Source: Bradyrhizobium manausense (GTDB taxonomy: Bacteria > Pseudomonadota > Alphaproteobacteria > Rhizobiales > Xanthobacteraceae). Taken from it: 64,000 bases of DNA. The notes beneath the pieces were generated by a model. The model saw nothing but the letters and a program-made list of their open reading frames with translations, had not been told where the DNA came from and did no database searches. The position numbers and the translations under genes were made by a program. The stretch lies in assembly GCF_018131105.1 (NCBI RefSeq), contig NZ_JAFCJI010000001.1, forward strand, positions 1,922,001 to 1,986,000, read 5' to 3'. Below, in pieces: positions 22,448 through 30,850 of this stretch. Each line of letters begins with the position of its first letter. Position 1 is the stretch's first letter.

Positions 22448-23836
22448 ATGTCCGTTGTCGCCGAGTTGCTTTACTCGCGCCGCGTACCGCAGGTGGCGGT
22501 GCTGGCGCTGATTTCCTTCAGTTTCGCAGGGTGCAGTGCCGACATGTCGTCGCGGCTGTCCCAGTCGAACTTCTCCAACCCCTTCGCTGAATCGACCGGT
22601 TCGGTGCAGCAGGCTCCGCCTCCGCAGCGTGAGCTGCCGCAATATGCGCGGCCGCAGACCCAGCCCGGCTATTATCAGTCCCAGGCTCTGCCACCGCCGC
22701 CTCCGGCGGTCGGCGCCCCGCAATCCTATCCGGTTGCCTCGGGTGGGGGCGTCTCGGGAGGCGGGCGTGGCCTTGGCTCCTACACGCCGCCGGCCCAGCC
22801 GCGTCTTGAGGCTACCGGTACGGTGCCGTCGCGCTCGGTCGCGGCCGCCCAGCCGGTCGGCGGGACCAGGATTATCGTCGGCACCAGCGACACGCTCGAC
22901 GTGCTCGCCAAGCGCTACCACGTTACGCCGCAAGCGATCATGGCCGCCAATGGCTACAAGGGGCCACGCGCGCTCTCGCCCGGCCAGCAGCTGGTCATTC
23001 CGCATCCCGGTGCGACGGCTGCCGCGCCGGCAATGGCTCCGGTCGCCGCGGCTCCCGCGATGGCGCCGAAGCCGGTTGCTGCCATGGCCGCGCCATCCAG
23101 CTCCCACTTCGTCAATCACGGCGATACGCTCGCCAGCATCGCGCGCAACAACCATATCTCCGTGGCAGAGCTCGCTCGTGCCAACGGTCTCCAGCCGTCT
23201 GCGAAGCTCAAACTCGGCACCAAGCTGACCGTGCCGGGCGCCAAGACCGCAGCTGTTGCGGCTCCGCTTGCACCGGCACCTGTTGCCGCAGCGCCGGTTG
23301 CGGCTGCGTTGCAGCCGGTCGCTCCCGCGCCCGCCACGAAGATGGCCGCTGTCGCTCAACCGGTGCAGAGCGCACGTCTGGCCCAGGCGACCGCCAATAT
23401 CGACGAGAAGCCCGCTGCTGAGGCACCGGCGAAGGCGGCGGAGACCACCAGTTCGTTGCCGACCTTCCGCTGGCCGGTGCGCGGCAAGGTGATCACGAGC
23501 TATGGCGCAAAGACCAATGGCAAATCCAATGACGGCATCAATGTTGCGGTGCCCGAGGGTACGCCGGTCAAGGCGGCAGAAGACGGTGTCGTTGCCTATT
23601 CCGGCAACGAGCTGAAGGGTTACGGCAATCTGGTCCTGGTTCGGCACTCCAACGGCTACGTCACCGCATATGCCCATGCGAGTGAGCTGTTGGTGAAGCG
23701 CGGCGATACCATCAAGCGCGGTCAGGTCATTGCCAAGTCGGGTCAATCCGGGGAGGTGGCGTCGCCGCAGCTCCACTTCGAGATCCGTAAGGGCTCGAGC
23801 CCGGTTGACCCGCTTCAATTCCTGAACGGCGCGTGA
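22448..23836 (+). CDS. nlpD: NlpD-like LysM/LytM lipoprotein, probable amidase activator
   Basis: A 462-residue protein with a lipobox-like SFAGC in a signal sequence, a Pro-rich segment, two LysM peptidoglycan-binding domains (about residues 140-185 and 219-263), an Ala/Pro linker and a C-terminal LytM (M23) domain from about 340. In the LytM domain the first zinc motif reads NDGIN instead of HxxxD and the last reads QLHFEIR instead of HLHFEIR, so it is probably catalytically dead, as in E. coli NlpD, which activates the amidase AmiC in daughter-cell separation. The start is slightly unusual: the hydrophobic stretch begins only at about residue 15. Confidence 0.88.
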   Translation: MSVVAELLYSRRVPQVAVLALISFSFAGCSADMSSRLSQSNFSNPFAESTGSVQQAPPPQRELPQYARPQTQPGYYQSQALPPPPPAVGAPQSYPVASGGGVSGGGRGLGSYTPPAQPRLEATGTVPSRSVAAAQPVGGTRIIVGTSDTLDVLAKRYHVTPQAIMAANGYKGPRALSPGQQLVIPHPGATAAAPAMAPVAAAPAMAPKPVAAMAAPSSSHFVNHGDTLASIARNNHISVAELARANGLQPSAKLKLGTKLTVPGAKTAAVAAPLAPAPVAAAPVAAALQPVAPAPATKMAAVAQPVQSARLAQATANIDEKPAAEAPAKAAETTSSLPTFRWPVRGKVITSYGAKTNGKSNDGINVAVPEGTPVKAAEDGVVAYSGNELKGYGNLVLVRHSNGYVTAYAHASELLVKRGDTIKRGQVIAKSGQSGEVASPQLHFEIRKGSSPVDPLQFLNGA

Positions 23837-23863
23837 GGCCGAAGTCGCCTAAGCGCTGTCGTC

Positions 23864-23972
23864 GCCCGGCTTGACCGGGCGCCCCAGTACGCCGAAGCCT
23901 CTCGATTGATTACAATCGTTTCTGGAACTGGATCGCCCGCTCCAGTGCGCAAGCGCGCACAAGGCGGGCGAT
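23864..23972. terminator. Two GC hairpins between convergent nlpD-like and DUF815 genes
   Basis: The first is GCCCGG-CTTGA-CCGGGC at 23864-23880. The second is larger: outer arms ATCGCCCGC (23932-23940) and GCGGGCGAT (23964-23972) enclose a second stem GTGCGC / GCGCAC. Neither has a clear T-run; they could stop transcription from both sides or be extragenic palindromes. Confidence 0.55.
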
Positions 23973-24001
23973 GAAAGTTGAGTTCGGAGCGGCAGCCTCG
24001 G

Positions 24002-25006
24002 CTACTTCGCCGTCAGCTTCACGCCGAGCCGGCCCGCCAGTTCCTGCACGAACTGCCAGGCGACGCGGCCCGAACGCGAGCCGCGGGTGGTCGACCATTC
24101 CAGGGCCTCGCGCTCGAGCGCCTCGTCATCAACCCTGATGCCGAAATGGCTGCAATAGCCGCGCACCATGGCGAGATATTCGTCCTGACTGCAGCGGTGG
24201 AAGCCCAGCCACAGGCCAAAACGATCCGACAGCGAGACCTTTTCCTCGACCGCTTCACCGGGATTGATAGCGGTCGAGCGCTCGTTCTCGATCATGTCGC
24301 GCGCCAGCAGATGACGACGATTGGAGGTGGCGTAGAGGATGACGTTCTCTGGCCGCCCCTCGATGCCACCTTCGAGCACGGCCTTGAGCGATTTGTAGGA
24401 CGCGTCGTTGCCGTCGAAGGAGAGGTCGTCGATGAATACGATAAAGTGGAAGTCGGCTTCGCGAAGCTTCTCCATCAGCATCGGCAGCGTTTCGATATCC
24501 TCGCGGTGGATCTCGATCAGTTTCAGCCTGTCGGCGGCCTTGCGATCGGCGTTGATGCTGGCGTGCGCGGCCTTGACCAGCGACGACTTGCCCATGCCGC
24601 GTGCACCCCAGAGCAGGGCGTTGTTGGCGGGCAGGCCGTTGGCGAAGCGCTCGGTGTTCTCCATCAGGATGTCGCGCATCCGGTCGACGCCCTTCAACAG
24701 GAACAGCTCGACACGGCTGACCCGCGGCACCGCGGCAAGGCGGCCGTCGGGGTGCCAGACATAGGCATCCGCGCGTTCGAACGACTCGCTGTCGGCGGCC
24801 GGCTTGCCCTGGGCGGCGAGGTGCGCGGCAATGGTCTCCAGCGCGCGAACGATGCGGTCCTGGGCGAGGTCCGGGGCGGACTTGGGCGCAACCTTGGGAG
24901 CCATCTTTGCGGCCGCCTTGGGGCGTTTTGCCGCGACCAGGGCAGGCTTCGTGGCAGGGGTACGGGGGCCTTTGCCGGCCGGGCTTTTGCTTGGTTTTTT
25001 GGGCAT
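24002..25006 (-). CDS. DUF815 AAA+ ATPase
   Basis: A 334-residue ATPase of the DUF815 family. The first 45 residues are a Lys/Ala/Pro-rich tail (MPKKPSKSPAGKGPRTPATK), followed by a Walker A (WGARGMGKSSLVKA), Walker B (FIVFIDDLSFDG), sensor-1-like (ILYATSNRRHLL) and a C-terminal lid (SLSDRFGLWLGFHRC). The biochemical role of DUF815 proteins is not established to my knowledge. It is convergent with the nlpD-like gene and divergent from yajC across 180 bases. The start at 25006 gives the expected MPKK beginning. Confidence 0.9.
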   Translation of the reverse strand: MPKKPSKSPAGKGPRTPATKPALVAAKRPKAAAKMAPKVAPKSAPDLAQDRIVRALETIAAHLAAQGKPAADSESFERADAYVWHPDGRLAAVPRVSRVELFLLKGVDRMRDILMENTERFANGLPANNALLWGARGMGKSSLVKAAHASINADRKAADRLKLIEIHREDIETLPMLMEKLREADFHFIVFIDDLSFDGNDASYKSLKAVLEGGIEGRPENVILYATSNRRHLLARDMIENERSTAINPGEAVEEKVSLSDRFGLWLGFHRCSQDEYLAMVRGYCSHFGIRVDDEALEREALEWSTTRGSRSGRVAWQFVQELAGRLGVKLTAK

Positions 25007-25186
25007 GTCCGAAGTTCCTGAGAATGCAGCCTTTATCGGGCCTGACGGCGCGCCGCAAGGTGGCCAAATGGGCCGTCTGGCAGCGTTGCAATTGGGGCGG
25101 TGGTCGCTATAGTCCGCGCGAATTTGACCGAACCGGTCGCCGTCGAGGCCTGACCGGCTTCCCCTGTTTCCACGAGGATCGTCCGA

Positions 25187-25555
25187 ATGCTGATTACCCC
25201 TGCGTATGCCCAGGCCGCGGGCGCCGGTGACACCAACAGCATGTTGATGTCGCTGCTGCCGTTCGCCCTGATCTTCGTGATCATGTACTTCCTGATTCTG
25301 CGCCCGCAGCAGAAGAAGGTGAAGGACCATGCCGAGCTGGTGAAGAACATCCGTCGCGGTGACACCGTCGTGACCTCGGGCGGCCTCGTCGGCAAGGTCA
25401 CCAAGGTCGTCGATGACGACCAGATCGAGTTCGAGATTTCCGACGGCGTGCGCGTGCGCCAGATGCGGTCGATGATCTCGGGCGTGCGCGCCAAGGGCGA
25501 GCCGGCCAAGGACAGCGCAAAGGAAAGCGCCAAGGACGACGCCGCGGCGAAGTGA
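25187..25555 (+). CDS. yajC: Preprotein translocase subunit YajC
   Basis: A 122-residue single-pass membrane protein: a short periplasmic N-terminus (MLITPAYAQAAG), one helix (LMSLLPFALIFVIMYFLILR), the RPQQKKVKDH turn and the GDTVVTSGGLVGKV domain, with an Ala/Lys tail. YajC accompanies SecDF in the holotranslocon. It is followed by secD after 47 bases, same strand. Confidence 0.96.
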   Translation: MLITPAYAQAAGAGDTNSMLMSLLPFALIFVIMYFLILRPQQKKVKDHAELVKNIRRGDTVVTSGGLVGKVTKVVDDDQIEFEISDGVRVRQMRSMISGVRAKGEPAKDSAKESAKDDAAAK

Positions 25556-25602
25556 GCGCGTCCGCGAGCATCTCAAATCTCCTGATCTGACAGGTCCAGT
25601 CG

Positions 25603-27201
25603 ATGTTGTATTTCACGCGGTGGAAGGCGCTCGGGATTATCCTGCTGGCGCTGATCGTGTGCCTCTGTGCGGTCCCGAACTTCTTCCCCGAGGCGCAGGT
25701 CAAATCGTGGCCCACCTGGGCGCAGCGGCGCCTGGTGTTGGGTCTCGACTTGCAGGGCGGCTCCTCTCTGCAGCTCGAGGTCGATTCGAACTATGTGAAG
25801 AAGGAAAAGCTCGATCAGGTTCGCGACGACGTCCGTCGCGTCCTGCGCGAGGCCAAGATCGGTTACACGGGTCTCGTAACGAAAAGCGATGCCGTCGAGG
25901 TGCGCCTCAAGGATGCGGACGCCCAGACGGCGCTGGCCAAGTTGCGTGAGCTTCCGCAGCCGATTGGCGGCCTTATGGGATCCAGCGGCCAGCGCGACCT
26001 TGAAGTCGCCGATGCCGGTGGCGGATTGATCCGCCTGAGTATTCCGGAGGCCGCGATGATCGAGCGCTTGCGCAAGACCATCGAGCAGTCGATCCAGATC
26101 GTCGAGAAGCGCGTCAACGAACTCGGCACCGTCGAGCCGGTGATCCAGCGTCAGGGTAACGACCGTATCCTGGTGCAGGTGCCGGGTTTGCAAGATCCGA
26201 CACATCTGAAGGAAATTCTCGGCAAGACCGCCAAGATGGAATTCCGCATGGTCGACACGTCCGTGTCGCCGGATCAGGCGCAGCAGGGCAAGTTGCCGCC
26301 GGAATCCGAACTGCTGATGAGTGCGTCGCCGCCGCCCACCCCTTATGTGGTCAAGAAGCAGGTCCTGGTCGCCGGCGGCGATCTGATCGATGCTCAGGCG
26401 ACTTTCGACCAGCGCACGAGCGAGCCGGTCGTCAGCTTCAAGTTCAATACGTCGGGAGCGCGCAAGTTCGCGCAGGCCACGCAAGAGAACGTCGGGCTGC
26501 CCTTCGCGATCGTGCTCGACAACAAGGTGATCTCTGCACCCCGGATCAACGAGCCGATCACGGGCGGGCAGGGGCAGATCTCGGGCAGCTTCACGGTCCA
26601 GTCCGCCAACGATCTCGCGATCCTGATGCGCGCAGGCGCACTTCCGGCGCCGCTCACGGTGGTCGAGGAGCGCACCGTCGGTCCGGGCCTCGGCCAGGAC
26701 TCGATCGAGAAGGGCGAGCTTGCCGCCTATGTCGGCTCGATTCTGGTCGTCGTCTTCATGCTGTTGACGTACCGGCTGTTCGGCGTGTTCGCCAACATCG
26801 CGGTGACCATCAACGTCGCGATGATCTTCGGCCTGTTGTCGCTGCTCAGCGCCACACTGACGCTGCCCGGCATCGCCGGCATCGTGCTCACGGTCGGTAT
26901 CGCGGTCGACTCCAACGTGCTGATCTATGAGCGCATCCGCGAGGAGCTGCGCGGCGGGAGAAGCCCGATCTCGGCCATCGACGCCGGCTTCAAGCGAGCG
27001 CTTGCGACCATTCTCGATTCCAACATCACGACCTTCATTGCCGCTGCCGTGCTGTTCATGATCGGCACCGGACCGGTGCGCGGCTTCGCTGTAACGCTCG
27101 GTATCGGCATCATCACCACTGTGTTCACCGCCTTCACGATGACCCGCCTGATCGTGGCGTGGTGGGTGCAATGGAAGCGGCCGAAGACTGTGCCGATTTG
27201 A
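25603..27201 (+). CDS. secD: Protein translocase subunit SecD
   Basis: A 532-residue SecD that uses proton motive force to pull proteins from SecYEG on the periplasmic side. It has the D1 motif (LGLDLQGGSSLQLEV) after the first helix, a large periplasmic P1 domain, and the RND-like five-helix bundle including TLPGIAGIVLTVGIAVDSNVL, IYERIREELRGG, and DSNITTFIAA. The family's length is normal. secF follows after 16 bases. Confidence 0.97.
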   Translation: MLYFTRWKALGIILLALIVCLCAVPNFFPEAQVKSWPTWAQRRLVLGLDLQGGSSLQLEVDSNYVKKEKLDQVRDDVRRVLREAKIGYTGLVTKSDAVEVRLKDADAQTALAKLRELPQPIGGLMGSSGQRDLEVADAGGGLIRLSIPEAAMIERLRKTIEQSIQIVEKRVNELGTVEPVIQRQGNDRILVQVPGLQDPTHLKEILGKTAKMEFRMVDTSVSPDQAQQGKLPPESELLMSASPPPTPYVVKKQVLVAGGDLIDAQATFDQRTSEPVVSFKFNTSGARKFAQATQENVGLPFAIVLDNKVISAPRINEPITGGQGQISGSFTVQSANDLAILMRAGALPAPLTVVEERTVGPGLGQDSIEKGELAAYVGSILVVVFMLLTYRLFGVFANIAVTINVAMIFGLLSLLSATLTLPGIAGIVLTVGIAVDSNVLIYERIREELRGGRSPISAIDAGFKRALATILDSNITTFIAAAVLFMIGTGPVRGFAVTLGIGIITTVFTAFTMTRLIVAWWVQWKRPKTVPI

Positions 27202-27217
27202 TCATTCGAGGCCGGCT

Positions 27218-28243
27218 GTGACCACTACTCATCTCGTTCTCATCTCTCTTGGCGTTCTGATTGCCGTGCTGACCGTGGTCAGCGTGCTCGGCGTCCTGCC
27301 GTCGCTGCGCATCGTGCCAGACGATACGCATTTCGACTTCACGCGCTTCCGTCGCATCAGCTTCCCGATCTCGGCGGCGCTGTCGATCCTCGCCATCACG
27401 CTGTTCTTTACCCATGGCCTGAATTTCGGCATCGACTTCAAGGGCGGCACCTTGATGGAGGTGCGGGCCAAATCCGGCGAAGCCGACCTTGCGCAGATGC
27501 GCACGACCCTTGGCAGCCTTGGCCTTGGCGAAGTCCAGCTGCAGCAATTCGGCAGCGCGGCCGACGTGCTGCTTCGCGTTGCTGAGCAGCCGGGCGGCGA
27601 CAAGGCACAGCAGGAAGCCGTGGACAAGGTGCGCGGTGCCCTCGGCGATTCCGTGGAATATCGCCGCGTCGAAGTGGTGGGGCCGCGTGTCTCCGGCGAG
27701 TTGCTGGGTTGGGGCATGGCCGGTCTGATGCTCGCGATCGGCGCGATCCTGATCTATCTCTGGTTCCGGTTCGAATGGCAGTTCGCGCTCGGCGCCATGA
27801 TCGCCAACGTGCACGACATCGTGCTGACCATCGGCTTCATGTCGATCAGCCAGGTCGATTTCGACCTGACCAGCATCGCGGCGCTTCTGACCATTCTGGG
27901 CTATTCGCTCAACGACACCGTCGTCATCTATGACCGTATTCGTGAAATGCTGCGGCGCTATAAGAAGATGCCGATGCCGCAGCTGCTGAACGAGTCCATC
28001 AACTCGACGCTGTCGCGCTCGATCATCACCCACTTCACCGTGACGCTGGCATTGCTCGCGCTGTTGTTGTTCGGCGGCCATGCGATCCACAGCTTCACGG
28101 CCGTCATGATGTTCGGCGTGGTGCTGGTCGGCACCTACACCTCGATCTTCATCGCAGCGCCGATCCTGATCTATCTCGGCGTCGGCGAGCATCGCGAGGA
28201 TGCGAGAGAAGAGGCTCCGCCGGCGAAGAAAAACAAGGCATGA
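27218..28243 (+). CDS. secF: Protein translocase subunit SecF
   Basis: A 341-residue SecF: periplasmic domain after the first helix, GLNFGIDFKGGTLMEV motif, and the conserved helix segments with LTILGYSLNDTVVIYDRIRE and NSTLSRSIITHFTV. It uses a GTG start directly after secD. The family usually has about 300-320 residues; the extra length is an N-terminal helix and linker of about 45 residues and a basic C-terminal tail (APPAKKNKA). Confidence 0.96.
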   Translation: MTTTHLVLISLGVLIAVLTVVSVLGVLPSLRIVPDDTHFDFTRFRRISFPISAALSILAITLFFTHGLNFGIDFKGGTLMEVRAKSGEADLAQMRTTLGSLGLGEVQLQQFGSAADVLLRVAEQPGGDKAQQEAVDKVRGALGDSVEYRRVEVVGPRVSGELLGWGMAGLMLAIGAILIYLWFRFEWQFALGAMIANVHDIVLTIGFMSISQVDFDLTSIAALLTILGYSLNDTVVIYDRIREMLRRYKKMPMPQLLNESINSTLSRSIITHFTVTLALLALLLFGGHAIHSFTAVMMFGVVLVGTYTSIFIAAPILIYLGVGEHREDAREEAPPAKKNKA

Positions 28244-28295
28244 TCCGAACTGCATGCCCTCGCATGAGTTTGCGAGGGTAGTCAGCTCATTCGGA
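28244..28295 (+). other. Stem structure between secF and the Mth938-like gene
   Basis: An inner perfect stem CCCTCGCA / TGCGAGGG (28257-28264 and 28271-28278, six-base loop) sits inside an outer pair TCCGAA / TTCGGA (28244-28249 and 28290-28295). It begins right after the secF stop and ends eight bases before the next start. There is no T-run; it may set the relative level of the downstream genes or be a processing site. Confidence 0.45.
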
Positions 28296-28303
28296 CGAAG
28301 CTC

Positions 28304-28687
28304 ATGGCCGGCGATCCCAACGCTCCCCATTTCCCGCGCTCGGCGCCGATCGAGGCCTATGGCAAGGGCGGCTTCGCCTTCGCCGGCATGTCGCACCGGG
28401 GCTCGCTGCTCTGCCTGCCCGACGCGATCTGGGCCTGGGACGTGACCGATCCCGCGAGGATCGACCGCTATTCGCTGGATCGGGTTTTTGCGGCTGCCAA
28501 CAGCATCGACACGCTTCTGGTCGGCACCGGAACCGGTCTCTGGCTGGCCCCCCCGGAACTGCGCCAGGCCCTGAAGGCGGTGAGGGTGGTGCTGGATACC
28601 ATGCAGACAGGCCCTGCCGTACGCACCTACAACATCATGATCGGCGAACGGCGCCGCGTCGCGGCTGCGCTGATTGCCGTGCCATGA
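28304..28687 (+). CDS. Mth938-like domain protein (NDUFAF3 family)
   Basis: A 127-residue protein of the Mth938/DUF498 family, recognised by the PIEAYGKGGFAFAGMSHRGS start, the DTLLVGTGTGL core and PAVRTYNIMIGERRRVAAALIA end. The eukaryotic member NDUFAF3 is an assembly factor of respiratory complex I. The next gene, whose ATG overlaps this stop (ATGA), belongs to the family of another complex I assembly factor, NDUFAF6, which strengthens the idea that both serve NADH dehydrogenase assembly here; that is inference. It follows secF after 60 bases. Confidence 0.85.
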   Translation: MAGDPNAPHFPRSAPIEAYGKGGFAFAGMSHRGSLLCLPDAIWAWDVTDPARIDRYSLDRVFAAANSIDTLLVGTGTGLWLAPPELRQALKAVRVVLDTMQTGPAVRTYNIMIGERRRVAAALIAVP

Positions 28688-29547
28688 GCAGCGCAGCGAC
28701 GCCGGCCGATACTATGACCTTCTGCGCCGACCTTGTGCGCAGCCACGACTTTCCGCACTATGCAGCGACCCTGTTCGCGCCCGCCGCCGAGCGCCGCGCG
28801 CTGCTGGCGCTCTACGCCTTCAATGTCGAGATCGTCCGCGTCCGCGATCAGGTGAGCCAGCCCTTGCCGGGCGAGATCCGCTTTCAATGGTGGACCGATC
28901 TGTTCTCTGGCCTTGTCCACGGCAGCGCCGAGGGCAACCCGGTGGCGGCGGAACTCTTGCGCGCGATCCGCGATTTTGAGCTGCCGGTGGAGCCGCTGTC
29001 CCTGCTCGTCGACGAGCATCAGTTCGATCTCTACAACGATCCGATGCCGACCATGACGGCGCTCGAGGGCTATCTGGCGGCGACCTCTTCGGCCTTGTTC
29101 GCGCTCGCGGCGCGGATCATGGGCGCAGCTTCGGATGCGGCCGAGCACCTCGCGCGCCACGCCGGGCTGGCGCAGGGCATCGCTCAGGTGGTTGCGAACC
29201 TGCCGCGGGATTCGGCCCACCGGCAATTGTTCCTGCCGCAGCAATTCCTGACCAGCCATGGCTGCGCGATGGAGGATGTGTTCGCCGGCAAGGAGACACC
29301 CGGTCTCCATGCCGTGCTTGACCAACTCATCGGCGAGGCGCGTCAACATCTGGCGACCGCCTCATCGCTGCTGGCGCAGCTGCCGCTTTCGGCGCGGACT
29401 GCATTCCTGCCGTTGAGTCAGGCGCGGGCTGAGCTCGATCGCCTGGCGCGGCCGGGACGCAATCCCTTTGCGCCGCAGCCCGTATCGCGACTGCGCACGC
29501 TATGGACGTTGTGGCGGGCATCACGATCGCGGGAATTTACCAAATAG
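28684..29547 (+). CDS. Squalene/phytoene-synthase family protein (NDUFAF6-like)
   Basis: A 287-residue all-helical isoprenoid-synthase-fold protein (FPHYAATLFAP, ALYAFNVEIVRVRDQVSQPLPGEIRFQWWTD). The two Asp-rich motifs of true squalene or phytoene synthases are not intact: the first region reads VEIVRVRDQV and the second AGLAQGIAQVVANLPRD, lacking DxxxD. This fits the NDUFAF6-like branch, which is a complex I assembly factor rather than a carotenoid or hopanoid enzyme. It is translationally coupled to the Mth938-like gene. Confidence 0.8.
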   Translation: MSSAATPADTMTFCADLVRSHDFPHYAATLFAPAAERRALLALYAFNVEIVRVRDQVSQPLPGEIRFQWWTDLFSGLVHGSAEGNPVAAELLRAIRDFELPVEPLSLLVDEHQFDLYNDPMPTMTALEGYLAATSSALFALAARIMGAASDAAEHLARHAGLAQGIAQVVANLPRDSAHRQLFLPQQFLTSHGCAMEDVFAGKETPGLHAVLDQLIGEARQHLATASSLLAQLPLSARTAFLPLSQARAELDRLARPGRNPFAPQPVSRLRTLWTLWRASRSREFTK

Positions 29548-29592
29548 CCGTCAGCGTATCGCGCGTCCGTGCCAAATGCTCTATGCTGTCCC

Positions 29593-30837
29593 ATGGCTGA
29601 ATTGTCCCAAACCGCGATCCCCGATCTGAGCGGCTTTCCGGTTACGCCGGCTGACATTCATTCTGCCGCCGAAACCATTCACGGCGCCGTCGTCGAGACG
29701 CCCTGTAGCTACAGCCGGACGCTGAGCAACATTTGCGGCTGCGACCTCTGGCTCAAATTCGAGAACCTCCAGTTCACGTCCTCGTTCAAGGAACGCGGTG
29801 CGCTGAACCGGCTCACGGCATTGACGCCGGAGGAGCGCGCGCGCGGTGTCGTCGCCATGTCGGCGGGCAACCACGCGCAAGGCGTCGCCTATCATGCCAA
29901 GCGCCTCGGCATTCCCGCCACCATCGTGATGCCCGTGGGCACGCCGATGGTGAAGGTCGAGAACACCCGGCATCACGGCGCAGAGGTGGTCGTGACCGGC
30001 ACGACACTGGAGGAGGCGGCTGCGTTTGCGCGCAACCATGGCGAAGCCCGCGGCATGATTTTCGTCCATCCTTACGATGATCCGCTGGTCATTGCAGGGC
30101 AGGGTACGGTCGGGCTGGAAATGCTCAAGGCGGTGCCGGAGCTCGATACGCTGGTGGTTCCCATCGGCGGCGGCGGCTTGATCAGCGGCATCGCTATCGC
30201 CGCCAAATCTCTGAAGCCCTCGCTGCGGATCGTCGGCGTCGAGGCCTGGCTTTATCCCTCGATGTACAACGCCATCCATGACGGCAACCTGCCGGCGCGC
30301 GGCGATACGCTCGCCGAAGGCATCGCAGTCAAATCGCCAGGCAGGATCACCACCGAGATCGTTCGCGGCCTTGTCGACGACATCGCGCTCGTCAACGAGG
30401 CCGAGCTCGAGCGTGCGGTCGCTACCCTGATCTCGATCGAGAAGACGGTCGTAGAGGGCGCCGGCGCCGCCGGCCTTGCGGCGATCATGTCCGATCCTAC
30501 GCGCTTTGCCGGCGAGAAGGTCGGTCTGGTCCTGAGCGGCGGCAACATCGACACCAGGCTGATCGCCTCGGTGCTGACGCGCGAGCTCGCGCGCGAGGGG
30601 CGGCTGACGCAGCTCTCTCTCGATATTCCTGACAGGCCCGGCCAATTGGCCGCGGTCGCGGCGCTACTCGCGGAAGCCGGCGCCAACATCATCGAGGTCT
30701 CGCATCAGCGGACCTTCTCGGACCTGCCGGCGAAGGCGACACTGTTGCAGCTCGTCATCGAGACCCGCGACAGCGCCCATCTCGACGAGGTCATGGCCAA
30801 GCTCGGCGCATCCGGATTGAGCGCGCGCTGTACTTGA
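29593..30837 (+). CDS. Threonine ammonia-lyase (catabolic type, ACT domain)
   Basis: A 414-residue PLP enzyme that deaminates threonine to 2-oxobutanoate. The PLP Lys lies in FTSSFKERGALNRL, the SAGNHAQGVAYHAK motif follows, and PIGGGGLISGIA is the phosphate-binding Gly loop. A single ACT-like domain covers the last 85 residues (LSLDIPDRPGQLAAVAALLA). The length and single ACT domain resemble TdcB-like enzymes with an added ACT domain, rather than the 500-residue biosynthetic IlvA. The ATG at 29593 is chosen over 29569. It converges on the regulator gene that ends at 30851. Confidence 0.88.
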   Translation: MAELSQTAIPDLSGFPVTPADIHSAAETIHGAVVETPCSYSRTLSNICGCDLWLKFENLQFTSSFKERGALNRLTALTPEERARGVVAMSAGNHAQGVAYHAKRLGIPATIVMPVGTPMVKVENTRHHGAEVVVTGTTLEEAAAFARNHGEARGMIFVHPYDDPLVIAGQGTVGLEMLKAVPELDTLVVPIGGGGLISGIAIAAKSLKPSLRIVGVEAWLYPSMYNAIHDGNLPARGDTLAEGIAVKSPGRITTEIVRGLVDDIALVNEAELERAVATLISIEKTVVEGAGAAGLAAIMSDPTRFAGEKVGLVLSGGNIDTRLIASVLTRELAREGRLTQLSLDIPDRPGQLAAVAALLAEAGANIIEVSHQRTFSDLPAKATLLQLVIETRDSAHLDEVMAKLGASGLSARCT

Positions 30838-30850
30838 GACGAACTGGAGG

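Noticed and set aside
28684..29547. Carotenoid or hopanoid biosynthesis from the squalene-synthase-like gene
   Set aside because: The Asp-rich substrate motifs are not intact and no other terpenoid genes are near, so an assembly-factor role is more likely.
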